A stretch of 64,000 bases of DNA from Cephalopachus bancanus (taxonomy: Eukaryota; Chordata; Mammalia; Primates; Tarsiidae), in the NCBI GenBank assembly GCA_027257055.1, contig JAPVLO010000122.1, positions 2,666,001 through 2,730,000 on the forward strand. Reading direction: 5' to 3'. Positions 34,051-43,711 of the stretch are shown piece after piece. The notes beneath the pieces were generated by a model. It made no database searches, was not told the DNA's origin, and saw only the letters and a list, made by a program, of their open reading frames with translations. A program made the translations under genes and the position numbers. Numbering within the stretch: the first letter of the stretch is position 1; each line of letters opens with the position of its first letter.

Positions 34051-34298
34051 TTTATTTTTTGAACTGGAGTCTTACTCTGTCACCCAGGTTGGAGTGCAGT
34101 GGCATACTCATGGCCACCCCAGCTCTTCCAGCCTTCCAAGAGGCTGGAACTACAGGCACATACTGCCACACTTGGCTATTGTAGAGACAAGGTCTCACCA
34201 AGTTGCCTGGGCTGGTCTCAAACCCGAGGGCTCAGGCAATCCACTTGCCTCCACCTCCCAAAGTGCTGAGATTACAGGCTGAGCCACTGAGCCCGGCC
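34051..34298 (-). mobile_element. Alu dimer with internal deletions
   Basis: GAACTGGAGTCTTACTCTGTC ... TGGCATACTCATGGCCACCC, right arm lacks the CTGCTGGGCTC part, linker shortened to TTGGCTATTGTAGAG, left arm ends GAGCCACTGAGCCCGGCC. Confidence 0.92.
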
Positions 34299-34908
34299 AA
34301 GATTATATTTTTAAAAATAAACTCATAAAATACCCAGGAATAACCTTAATGAGAAATGTATTATGGGATCTTTGTAAGGAAAATTAAAATATTTGTTGAG
34401 AGTTATGTGAATAAAATGGAAATGAGAATAAATGGCAAGCCATGCCACACTTTCCATTTTTTCTGATTACAAATGTCTAAAAAGTCCATATCCTCTTTCA
34501 TTAACTTCTTGTTGCATTGGTGCTGTGCACTACAGGCTAAGGATTCAATGGTGAAAAACACAGGTATAGTTCCTGCCTTTAAGAAATTTGCATTTGAATG
34601 GAAAAGTTGGAGGGTCAAAGAATAAGCAAAACAAATTATTAAAATAAATGTAGCTTGCAATAAATACCCAAGAGAAACAGGTTTTTCCTTCAACTTCTGT
34701 GATAGGTCTCCCCAAATGACCCCAATGTAGTTCTCTAAGGTACCCACACTTTTTGCAAATCACAAATACACTGATATAGGAAATCTGAGGAATAGGTCAT
34801 GGATTATCAATTTGAGTTAACCGATAGGAAAAATATACAAGCACAGGTATCATAAATCACCTTGGCTCTCAGTTATGGAGGTCAGAACCCCCGGAGTACT
34901 GGACTTTT
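34299..34908. other. Intergenic with an ancient L2/MIR-age fragment
   Basis: At 34520-34620, ATTCAATGGTGAAAAACACAGG ... GTTCCTGCCTTTAAGAAATTTGC resembles a widespread ancient mammalian repeat. The rest is unassigned. Confidence 0.35.
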
Positions 34909-35185
34909 TATTTATGTATTTATTATTATTTTTTGAGTCAGAGTCTCACTCTGTCACCCAGGGTGCAGCCTTGACCTGCTGGGCACAGGCGATCCTTCCA
35001 CCTCAGCCTTTCAAGTAGTTGGAACAACAAGCATGTGCCACCATACCCAGCTAGTTTTTTGGATTTATCATAGAGATGAGGGCTCACCAACTTTTCCAGG
35101 CTGGTCTCGAACCCCTGGACTCAGGCAAGCCTCTCGTTTTGGCCTCCCAAAATGCTGGGATTACAGGCTTGAGCCCGGCTGAACA
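34909..35185 (-). mobile_element. Alu dimer, diverged
   Basis: T/A-rich tail side, GAGTCAGAGTCTCACTCTGTC, a 5' part of the right arm deleted (CCAGGGTGCAGCC), linker TTTTTTGGATTTATCATAG, left arm ending GGCTTGAGCCCGGC. Confidence 0.92.
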
Positions 35186-37010
35186 CTTTTTTTTAAGTGA
35201 AAATCTTTTTTTTTTTTCCTTCTTTTTTCTTGGTTTAAATATGTTCTTACATAAGTCATGGGAAAGACAGCAGGACTTGGTTTGGCCTGTGTCCCCAGGG
35301 GTGGGGCAGGCCCACCTTTGGCTTCATGCAGGCCAAATCTGAACTTTACTGGCGGTTAGTTCTTCTTGATGCTGAAGACTCTCACAGACCCCTGCTTGGC
35401 TTGAATGGCTAACCAGGGAAGGATGTGATTTAAATATTTTTGCATCATTATTTATTATAAAAGTCAACAGGATAGAAAATGCCACTCAACAACAAGGGTG
35501 TTGAACTTAGTGTGGAGATGAATCCGTCTCCAGAATGCTATTTTCCGGGGTGCTTTTTCTTCTCCATTTATTACCAACCCCTTATACTTTTCATCTTCTT
35601 ATTCCACTTTGGCCACACCCTGGATGAAAGCATGCCAGTTTCCTCTACAATGTCTGCCCTTCCGTCATCTCCTTTCCTTTTGTCCTATCAGTTTTTCAAG
35701 GGACTGTGTAGCCAACAGACAACGCTCAGCTGGAGAGACTACAGGAAGCAGATAACCATATTCCGCACCAAGTGTCTTCCTTTGATCCTCTCTTTATATA
35801 GTGTGCTAAGTACATGTGGAATTAATTTTGCTTCTGAGGCTTCGCCCGTTGCCAACTGACACATTTGTTTCTAGAAAAAAGGTAAGTGTAGGCCAGGTGC
35901 AGTGGTGGATTACGCCTTACAAAATGTGTCTGTCTTGCTGCAAGAGGAAGAGCTCAGGGTGCTGCTTCACTGTTGGGGTATCCAGGAATTTGAGGACTGT
36001 TCTCAAGGAAAAGGACTCACCCCTCGCTTTGTCCTTTGGGCTATGGTGATAGATAAGTCCAGGAAAGCAGGGACTCGAATGATTAAACCGTTAGTGCCTA
36101 AAGGGAATTTAAAAACATTCGTTGCAATCACTCACAAATGAAGAAACTGAGGCCTTGAAAGGTGAACTAACCTTCCCAGGGAGATTGCCAACTTTTAGCC
36201 CATGGTATTCACAACACACCTGGGCATTTGTAATAAACTTCAGAAGTCACTTCTGAAATCCACTGGTGATCGGAGCAGAAGACTCTGGACGTGGCCCCCT
36301 CTTCTTAGACAGCAATGAGGGAGTCACACAGCATTATCTTTTTCCCTAGACATCGGGAGAATGATTCATCTTTAAGTTACAAAGAGACAGTGACATATTC
36401 CTAAAGCTGTGTACATTCATGAGATAATGACAAACACGTGAGGTGCCAAAGCAGAAAAATGCTCCCAGTGATACAGCTGCCAAGAGAAAAATCCTGCACA
36501 CTTTCGGGCGGTGGAAACAATACTTGGCTTGCAGGTGTGTGTTCTTCTCTTTCACTTGAAAGAAAAGATTGTCTAAAAAGACACAAGGAATGCTTTACCA
36601 TCCAGGATCACGAGGAAAAATGTTGAGGCCACATTTAAGTCTCCTTGTGTTTATGCTGAAAAACTTCAAACCTGCAGAAAATTTGAAAGGATAATACAAT
36701 TAACACCTGTACACCCTTCACCTAGATTTCTCAACTTTGACATTTGAAAATTTATGGCAGACACGGTGATACTTCACTTCAGCATGCATCTCTCGAGAGT
36801 AATGACATTCCCCAGCCATGATAGCATGATCACATCTAAGAAAATTAGTGAAAACTCTGATGTATAATTTGTATTCAATTTTTCCCCAATGTCTTTTTAT
36901 AACTTTTATTTCTCAATCTGGGATCCAATCGAATTCATGCATTCTATTTGGTTATGTCTTCAGTCTCATTGACTATAGAATAGGTTGTCCTCCCCCCCTT
37001 TTTTCTTTCA
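35186..37010. other. Largely unique intergenic DNA, candidate conserved element 36290-36620
   Basis: A MIR piece in minus orientation lies at 36130-36185 (GAAGAAACTGAGGCCTTGAAAGGTG). The 36290-36620 block (GAGTCACACAGCATTATC, AGTGATACAGCTGCCAAGAG, GGTGTGTGTTCTTCTC) is complex and repeat-free. No reliable ORF: overlapping frames on both strands cancel one another. Confidence 0.4.
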
Positions 37011-37024
37011 TGACACTGGCTTTT

Positions 37025-37187
37025 GTCTTTGTTTTTGTTTTTGCTTTGAGGTGGGGTCTCACCCTGTTGTCAGGCAGACATGCAATGGTACGATCATGGC
37101 TCACTGCAGCCTCAACCTCCTGGGCTCAGGTGATCCTTCCACCTCAGTTTCCCAAAGGGCTGGCATTACAGGCGTGTACCACTGTGC
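37025..37187 (-). mobile_element. Free left Alu monomer (FLAM-like) with 14-bp TSD
   Basis: Single antisense 7SL arm with a TTTGTTTTTGTTTTTG tail side. TSD TGACACTGGCTTTT at 37011-37024 and 37188-37201. Confidence 0.92.
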
Positions 37188-37201
37188 TGACACTGGCTTT
37201 T

Positions 37202-37769
37202 TTGAAGAGACCAAGTTAGTAATCTTGCAGAATGTACCATATTTTGTATTCTTCTGATGGTTTCTTCATGATTACATTTAGGGAAACATTTGTTGGAAAA
37301 AATACGACATATGAGATAGCATGTATGCATTACACCAGGAGGCGCAGAGCATGTTACTGAGTGGGATCACTCAGTTGAGGTGTTCACCATAACCCTCCAC
37401 TTCTCCCTCGGTAATCACTAAATCTTCTGTGCAGTGACGCTTTGAATCCAAGTGAATGTACTGTTTCCCCCATAGTTTTAGCATCCACTGCCAGATTGAT
37501 AATTATATCACAGGTTGCAAAATGGTGATTTTCTAATCCAATTTTTCCATCTATATTTATTAGTTGACATTTCTATAAGATCTCTCTCCCTCTCTTTTTT
37601 GTGTAGCACCATGGACCATTTTTTTAAAAGACAATTCATGGTGTTATAATACATTGTCATCATTATTCCATTCTATTTGCTGCTCTAGTTCTTCTAAGTT
37701 TGTGTCACCAGAGCCCTTTCAGGTTGGCTCCTGTAATCTTTTGACATGTCTTGGTTGGTCTTTGAGCAC
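37202..37769. other. Intergenic, probably old LINE-derived
   Basis: AT-rich sequence containing ATCACAGGTTGCAAAATGGTG and similar wording often seen in old L1 3' regions; no gene recognised. Confidence 0.35.
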
Positions 37770-37782
37770 TTCCTTGCTTTCT

Positions 37783-37964
37783 TTTTTTTTTCTTAGATTA
37801 GAAAATAGAGTTTATTTTAAAAGTAAATTAGAGAAAGAGAGAGAGAGAGAAAGAGAAGATTCACTTCCCCAAGGTAGGTAGGGGTCCAAAGCCAGGAAGC
37901 ATGGCAACAGCCATAGCTCAAAGAGCACGTGGCCACACCAGAGTCTAGCAAGACAACGGACCAT
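37783..37964 (-). mobile_element. Short polyadenylated retroposon, family A copy 2, with 13-bp TSD
   Basis: TSD TTCCTTGCTTTCT at 37770-37782 and 37965-37977. Shares with 30421-30583 the order CTAGAC - CTCTTTGAGCTATGGC - CATGCTTCCTGGCTTTGG - CT-rich tract - AATAAA - poly(A) (element strand). It retains an extra GGTGTGGCCACGTG missing from copy 1, and its CT tract has become a (CT)n repeat. Confidence 0.8.
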
Positions 37965-37977
37965 TTCCTTGCTTTCT

Positions 37978-38302
37978 GGTCCAACAAAGTTCCTAGACTC
38001 ACTTGTATTTTCCCTGTCCCAGACCTAGAATCAGGATTTCATCAAAGGATGCTTAGGAGGAAGGACATTTATATGCCATAGTGTAGATGCTGTGCATTGC
38101 GGCTGGGGCATTTTCACATCAAAATAAAATCAACTTACAACAATTTTAGTTACATTTTTTCTGAGACATATAAATAGTCTACTTTTCTGACCTCAAAGTT
38201 AAATAAATCAGGAATGAATAACCAGGGCCAGTAATAAGAATTCCTGAAGAAGCCCTAAGCATTTTTCTTACCCTGACATATAACTTCAAAGCTTTTTTTT
38301 TA
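37978..38302. other. Intergenic, nothing recognised
   Basis: AT-rich unique DNA; no ORF, RNA or repeat that I can support. Confidence 0.5.
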
Positions 38303-38320
38303 AAGAAGTGACTTGGTCAG

Positions 38321-38483
38321 CCCGGGCATGGTAGCGCATGCCTGTAGTTCTGGCTACTTGGAAGGCTGAGGCGGAAGGATCACTGGAGCCCAGCAGGTCG
38401 AGGCTGCAGTGGCTGGGAGCAGCCACTGCACTCCAGTCTGGGCAACAGAGTGAGACTCCAACTCAAAAAAAAAAAAAAAAAAA
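38321..38483 (+). mobile_element. Free Alu right arm (half-Alu) with ~18-bp TSD
   Basis: Only the right arm: CCCGGGCATGGTAGCGCATG to a ~24-nt poly(A). TSD AAGAAGTGACTTGGTCAG at 38303-38320 and 38484-38501. Perfect 11-bp hairpin TGCAGTGGCTG-GGAG-CAGCCACTGCA at 38405-38430. Confidence 0.95.
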
Positions 38484-38501
38484 AAGAAGTGACTTGGTCA
38501 G

Positions 38502-38790
38502 GCACAATGGCTCACGCCTGTAATCCCAGCACTTTGGGAGGCTGAGGAGGGGGGATTGCTTGAACCCAGGAGTTTCAGACCAGCCTAGGCCACAAAGTGA
38601 GATCTCATCTCTACAAAAAAAAGATTAGCTGGGCATGGTGGCCTATGTCTGTAGTCCCAGTTACTGGGGGAAGAGGGAGCTGAGGCAGAAGAAGCGCCTG
38701 AGCCCAGGAAGTCGAGGCCGTGGCGGGCTGTGATTATGTCACTGCATTCCAGTCTGGGCATCAGAGTGAGACCCTGACTCAAAAAAAAAA
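38502..38790 (+). mobile_element. Alu dimer, older
   Basis: GGCACAATGGCTCACGCCTG to poly(A) at 38790, immediately after the half-Alu TSD. A GGGGGAAGAGGGA insertion-like change is present in the right arm. Confidence 0.94.
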
Positions 38791-38811
38791 TGTGTCTTTG
38801 AGGGACACTAT

Positions 38812-39258
38812 ATTAGTTTTCTAGGGCTGCTGTAACAAAATACCACACACTGGGTAGCTTTAAATAACACGAACTTATTGTCTCACATTTCTGGAAGCTA
38901 GAGTTCAAATTCAAGGGGGTGGCATCCTCTGAAACCTGCCATGGAAAATCTTTCCTTGGCTCTTCTAGTTTTTGGTGTTTGCTAATAATTCTAGTTATTT
39001 CTCGGACTGGAAATACAACACTCCAATCTCTGTGGTAACATGGCTGTCTTCTTCCCATGAGTCTGTCTCTGAGTTTCTTTTCCTTTTTAAGGACACCAGT
39101 TATATTGGATTAAAGACCCACCCTATTCCAGTATGAACTCATCTTAAAGCAGGATCACATCTGCAAAGACTCTATTTCCAAATCACATTGCTTTTACAGG
39201 TTCCAAGGGTTAGGTCTTCAACTTATCTTTTTAAAGGATACAATCCAATTCAGAATAG
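38812..39258 (-). mobile_element. MaLR/MLT1-related LTR, antisense
   Basis: TTAGTTTTCTAGGGCTGCTGTAAC ... CTTTAAATAACACGAACTTATTGTCTCAC ... AAGGACACCAGTTATATTGGATT ... CATCTGCAAAGACTCTATTTCC ... TTCAACTTATC: the order of a mammal-wide LTR of the MLT/MST type in reverse. No internal genes. Confidence 0.7.
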
Positions 39259-40519
39259 ACACCATAATCCTGGAGTTAAACATTCAAGGAGTGTTTAACC
39301 AGAGAATACAAACATGAAATTTGTAGGAAAAATCTGTAAATTCTCAGTGTTTTCCTTATTATTCCAAATTGAATGAAAAAAGTTTAATACATAAGAAATA
39401 TTTACACTATTTATTGCAATTGATGTTATACACCGGTTAGGTAAGGATGAAAGATAGAAGGAAGAAAGAGATATGGAAGATACAGGAAGACACACCGAGA
39501 GGAGAGGGAGATCAATTAAGACAACAGGAAGTGAGAGATTTAGGGATGACGACAGAGAGAATAAATAGGAAGACAGCAGGGAGCAGAATGCTTACCAGCA
39601 GAAAAGAAAGATCATGATCTTTTGCCCATTCGCTGGATTCAGACTGTGTGACCCCACAATGCATTGTGGCTCTTTACCTAACACCACATTTTCGATTTGT
39701 GCTTCTATGTTAATGAGGTTGAATATTATTCTACTTTACTCCTTGGCATGTATGGGTTGGGGACTGGGTGATGTATGCACCCCTTGGTGTGAATGCCCCT
39801 GGGTGGGGTCCATGAGTAAGACCACAAGTGAAGTAATGGGGCCAGATTTGAGCTGGTTGAAGACCAATCTAGGTCACCAAATCCAGGGGGTCAGCCCAAA
39901 ACTGGAACTGGGTGTGACTTAAGGAGACAGTCCAAAGGTCAGTTGCCAAATCTGGTGACTGTGAAAAGAGCCAGAGCTCATAGCCAGGGATGGATAATCA
40001 GCCCATAAATAGGAGTGTGGCAAGAGGGTGGGTACAGCTCCCTAAAGCCAGGAAAGGGATGTGCCTGGAACAGAGACACAGGAAGGGTGAACTATGTGTC
40101 TTCCTTTGGGACCACTCGTCTGTCAAGGCCTTTGGCATCTATCTGGTGGAAGCTGATGGAATGGTGCATCTTGGAGTTGCTGGTGTGAGAACCCCGGCTT
40201 GTGCAGGCCACAGGCTTCCCCTCAGTCTCTTTCAGGTGAGCCCATGTTCCTGGCACAAGGGCTTGATCTGATCTCAGTAACTGCTTGTCTCCTGGATTAC
40301 AATGTCCAGATCTCCCAGAGAAGCTCAATAAACAATGACTGCACCAGACACCCTTTGGGGGCACTGAAGATAACAGGGAACAAGACAGACACAGGCCATG
40401 GTCTTGTGAAGCTGACATCCTAGTGCACTGTGCTCTCTAGCCTGAAGTGGAGGCCTTCACTGTCATATTGAGGTCAGCCTACAACAGCAGGTCGTTCAGC
40501 TTTGTTATTGCCTCTTTCT
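39259..40519. other. Unique intergenic DNA with purine-rich tract
   Basis: 39440-39600 is strongly purine-biased (GATGAAAGATAGAAGGAAGAAAG and similar). 40300-40430 has an ancient mammal-wide repeat remnant (ACAGGGAACAAGACAGACAC ... GTGAAGCTGACATCCTAGTG). No gene. Confidence 0.4.
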
Positions 40520-40671
40520 TTTTTTTTTTTTTTTAAGATAAGGGGGTCTCTGTCACCCGGGCTGGAATACAGTGGTGTAATCAGAGCTCATTGGAACCTC
40601 AGACTCCTGGACTCAAGGAATTCTCCCACTTCAGCCTCCTGAATAGCTGGGACTATGGGCATGAGCTAACA
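40520..40671 (-). mobile_element. Old Alu, first part (continues at 42087-42212)
   Basis: T-run, GATAAGGGGGTCTCTGTCACC ... GAATAGCTGGGACTATGGGC. The linker and left arm resume at 42087 (TTGTAGAGACAGGGTTTTAC) beyond two later insertions. Confidence 0.85.
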
Positions 40672-40688
40672 TGCTGGTATAATTTTTA

Positions 40689-40981
40689 TTTTTATTTTTT
40701 TATTTTTTGAGTTGGAGTCTCACACTCTCACCCAGACTGGAGTGCAGTGGCCGCTCCCAGCCACCACAGCCTCGACCTGCTGGGCTCCGGCGATCCTTCC
40801 GCCTCAGCCTTCCAAGTAGCCGGAACTACAGGCGTGTGCCACCACGCCCGGCTGATTTTTTGATTTATTGTAGAGATGAGGTCTCGCTGCCCAGACGGGT
40901 CTCGAACCCGCGGGCTCAGTCAATCCACTCACCTCAGCCTCCCAAAGGCACGGGATTACAGGCTGAGCCACCGAGCCCAGC
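40689..40981 (-). mobile_element. Young lineage-specific Alu dimer with 17-bp TSD
   Basis: TSD TGCTGGTATAATTTTTA at 40672-40688 and 40982-40998. CpG-rich; inserted within the linker of the older Alu at 40520. Confidence 0.96.
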
Positions 40982-41002
40982 TGCTGGTATAATTTTTAAA
41001 TT

Positions 41003-42085
41003 TTTTAGATAGGAATAGACACTTCTCAAAAGAAGACATACAAGCAGCCAACAAATACATGGAAAAATATTCAGCTTCACTAGTCATAAAATAAATGTAA
41101 ATTAAAACCACACCATGTAACTTCAGTCAGGCTAGCCATCATCAATAGCTCAAAAAACAACAGATGATGGAGAGGATGCAGGGAAAAGAGAACACTTCTA
41201 CACCACTGGAGGGAGGGTAAACTAGAACAACCTCTTTAGAAAACAGTTTGGTGACTCCTAAAAGTTCTAAAAATCAACCTTCTGGCTGGGCTTGGTGGCT
41301 CAGCCTATAATTCCAGCACTTTGGGAGACTGAGGCGAGCAGATTGCCTGAGCCCGCGGGTTGGAGACCAACCTGGGCAACTTGGTGAGACTTTGTCTCTA
41401 CAATAAATCAAAAATTATCCAGGCATGGTAGCACGTGCCTGTAGTTTCAGCTATTTGGAGGGCAAGTTGATGCTGGCCGTGAGTGTGCCGCTGCGCTCCA
41501 GCCTGGGTGACAGAGTTAGACTCCACCTCAAAACAAAACAAAAACAAAAACAAAAACAACCATACATATGACGCCGCAATCCTCCACTGGGAATATACCC
41601 AGAGGAACTCAAATGACTCTATGGTAAAGATACCTGCACATGCATGTCTATTGCAGCATCATCTATAATTGCAAAAATATGGAACCAACCGTGCTGCTTA
41701 TTGAAAGAGGACTGGATTAAAAAAGTGTGGTACATATACACGATGGAATATTGCACAGCCATAAAGAAGGTCAAAATTATGAATGTTGCAGAAACTTGGA
41801 TGGAATTAGAGTCTATAATACTGAGTGATCTATCACAGAAACAAAGAGCTGAGTACTACATGTTCTCATTTGTAAGCGGACCTTGAACATTTATCATTAA
41901 TACTATTAGAAGGGGATTGGCAATAGTTGAAACTGCCAGGGGAGGTGGGGTGAGATTGGCAGTAGTAGGAAACCGCCAGGGGAGGGGGCATACCTCATCA
42001 ACAAGGGTATCTGCATAATGAACATTTGTATACCTAACCCTGAATTGTAAAAACCCCACATCTTCAAAATAAAAAAAAATTAAAA
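41003..42085 (+). mobile_element. 5'-truncated L1 with lineage-specific 3' UTR, split by an Alu
   Basis: ORF2 3' end in sense: GACACTTCTCAAAAGAAGACATACAAGC, GAGAGGATGCAGGGAAAAGAG, GAATATACCCAGAGGAACTC, CATGGAATATTGCACAGCC-like wording, then a 3' UTR with CATACCTCATCAACAAGGGTATCTGCATAATGAAC and TTTGTATACCTAACCC, ending AATAAAAAAAAA. Inserted in the linker of the old Alu. Confidence 0.88.
41283..41558 (+). mobile_element. Alu dimer inside the L1
   Basis: GGCTGGGCTTGGTGGCTCAGCC with the lineage-specific left arm (GGTGGCTCAGCCTATAATTCC), CTACAATAAATCAAAAATTA linker and CAAAACAAAAACAAAAAC tail. The right-arm hairpin region is shortened. Confidence 0.94.
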
Positions 42086-42086
42086 A

Positions 42087-42212
42087 TTTTTGTAGAGACA
42101 GGGTTTTACTATATTGTCCAGTCTGGTTGTGAACTGGTCTCAAGTAATCCTCCTGTTTTAGCCTCCCAAACAGCTGGGATTACAGGCATACTCTACCACA
42201 CCTGCCTGAAGT
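42087..42212 (-). mobile_element. Old Alu, second part
   Basis: TTGTAGAGACAGGGTTTTACTATATTG ... CAGCTGGGATTACAGGCATACTC: left arm completing the Alu begun at 40520. Confidence 0.85.
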
Positions 42213-42254
42213 TTTTTTTTTAAGTTAAGTTGGTTTTTTTAGGTGAAAGTTTTT

Positions 42255-42543
42255 TGTTTTTTTTGAGTTGGACTCTCATTCCGTTGCCCAGGCTGGAGTG
42301 CAGTGACGCACTCACGGCCACTGCAGCCTCAACCTGCTTGGTTTAGGCAGTCCTTCCACCTCAGCCTTCCAAGAAAATGGAACCACAGGCATGCACCACC
42401 ACACCTGGCTAATTTTTTGAATTGTTGTAGAGACAAGGTCTTGCCAAGTTGCCCAGACGGGTCTTGAATCCATGGGCTCAGGCAATCCTTAGCTCCACCT
42501 TCCAAAGTGCTGGGATTACAGGTGTGAGCCATGGCACCTGGCT
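42255..42543 (-). mobile_element. Alu dimer with 16-bp TSD
   Basis: TSD TTAGGTGAAAGTTTTT at 42239-42254 and 42544-42559. Linker TTTTTTGAATTGTTGTAGAG; left arm ends GTGTGAGCCATGGCACCTGG. Confidence 0.95.
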
Positions 42544-42559
42544 TTAGGTGAAAGTTTTT

Positions 42560-42834
42560 AATAGTTAAGGCTTAATATAGTAACTACCGACTAGTCTCAG
42601 ATACAACCTTAACTTTTGTAACCTTTTATCATGGATAAAATAGGAGTTATAAAAAGTTATACATATATCATTTTATTGTGGTAAGAACACTTGCTTTTAC
42701 CCTCTTAACACATGACTAAGTGGACGACACCTTATGCTTGGCTGTAGGTACAATGTAGCAGGACAGATCTGTAGAATTTATTCATCTTACTCAACTGAAC
42801 TGTTTTTTTTTGCCTATTGATGAATAATCCCCTA
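42560..42834. other. Intergenic, nothing recognised
   Basis: AT-rich sequence between an Alu and an old antisense L1; no feature recognised. Confidence 0.5.
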
Positions 42835-43238
42835 TTTTCCCTTCCCCCCAGCCTTTGGTAACTGCCATTCCAGTCTTTTATTTTACGAATTTAACTATTT
42901 TAGATACCTCGTGTAAGTGGAATCTGCTGTATTTGTCTTTTTGTGTCTGACTTATTTCATTTAGGATAATACAAGGTCCACCCATGTCAACCATGCAGAA
43001 TTTTCTTCTTTTCAAGGCTGAGTAGTATTTCATGGTATGTATACATCACATTTTCTTTATCCATTAATCTGTTGATGGACATTTATGTTGTTTACACATC
43101 TTGGCTCTGATGAATGGTGCTGGAATGAACATGGGAGTGCTAATATCTCTTTGAGATTGTGATTTCAGTGCTTTTGGATATATACCCAGAAGCAGAATGG
43201 TTGGATCACATGGTGGTTCTATTTTTAATTTTTTGTGG

Positions 43239-43711
43239 TTCGTTTATTTATTTACTTATTATGGCAGAGTCTTGCTACATTGCCCAGGTTGGCCTTGAAA
43301 TCCTGGGCTTAAAAAGAACAAAATCATGAATTTTGCAGCAACCTGGATGGAACTAGAGTCTATAATACTGAGTGACCTCTCACAAAAACAGAGGTCCGAG
43401 TATCACATGTTCTCACTCATATGATGGACCTTGAACATCCAATCTAATACTATAAGAAAATGACTGACAGTAGTGGGAAACTACGGTGGGGGCAGATGGG
43501 ATTAACGAGTAAATATCTATCTGGGGATGGGGAAGCACCTCTAATCAATAGGGTGCCTGAATGAAACGTATTTGTATACCTAACCCTTAACTGTACCCCA
43601 CAACATCATAATACAAAAGTATTGATTATTGAAAAAAAAAAAAAAGAAATCCTGGGCTTATGGGATTCTTCCACCTTAGCCTCTTGAGTAGCTGGACTAC
43701 AGGTGCAGCCA
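43239..43711 (-). mobile_element. Old Alu monomer split by a short L1
   Basis: GGCAGAGTCTTGCTACATTGCCC ... GGCTTA | TGGGATTCTTCCACCTTAGC ... GAGTAGCTGGACTACAGGTG. The halves flank the insertion at 43312-43645. Confidence 0.8.
43312..43645 (+). mobile_element. Short L1 3' insertion with perfect 15-bp TSD
   Basis: TSD GAAATCCTGGGCTTA at 43297-43311 and 43646-43660. Content is ORF2 3' end (CAACCTGGATGGAACTAGAG, GTATCACATGTTCTCACTC), the lineage 3' UTR (TTTGTATACCTAACCCTTAACTG) and poly(A). Confidence 0.95.
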
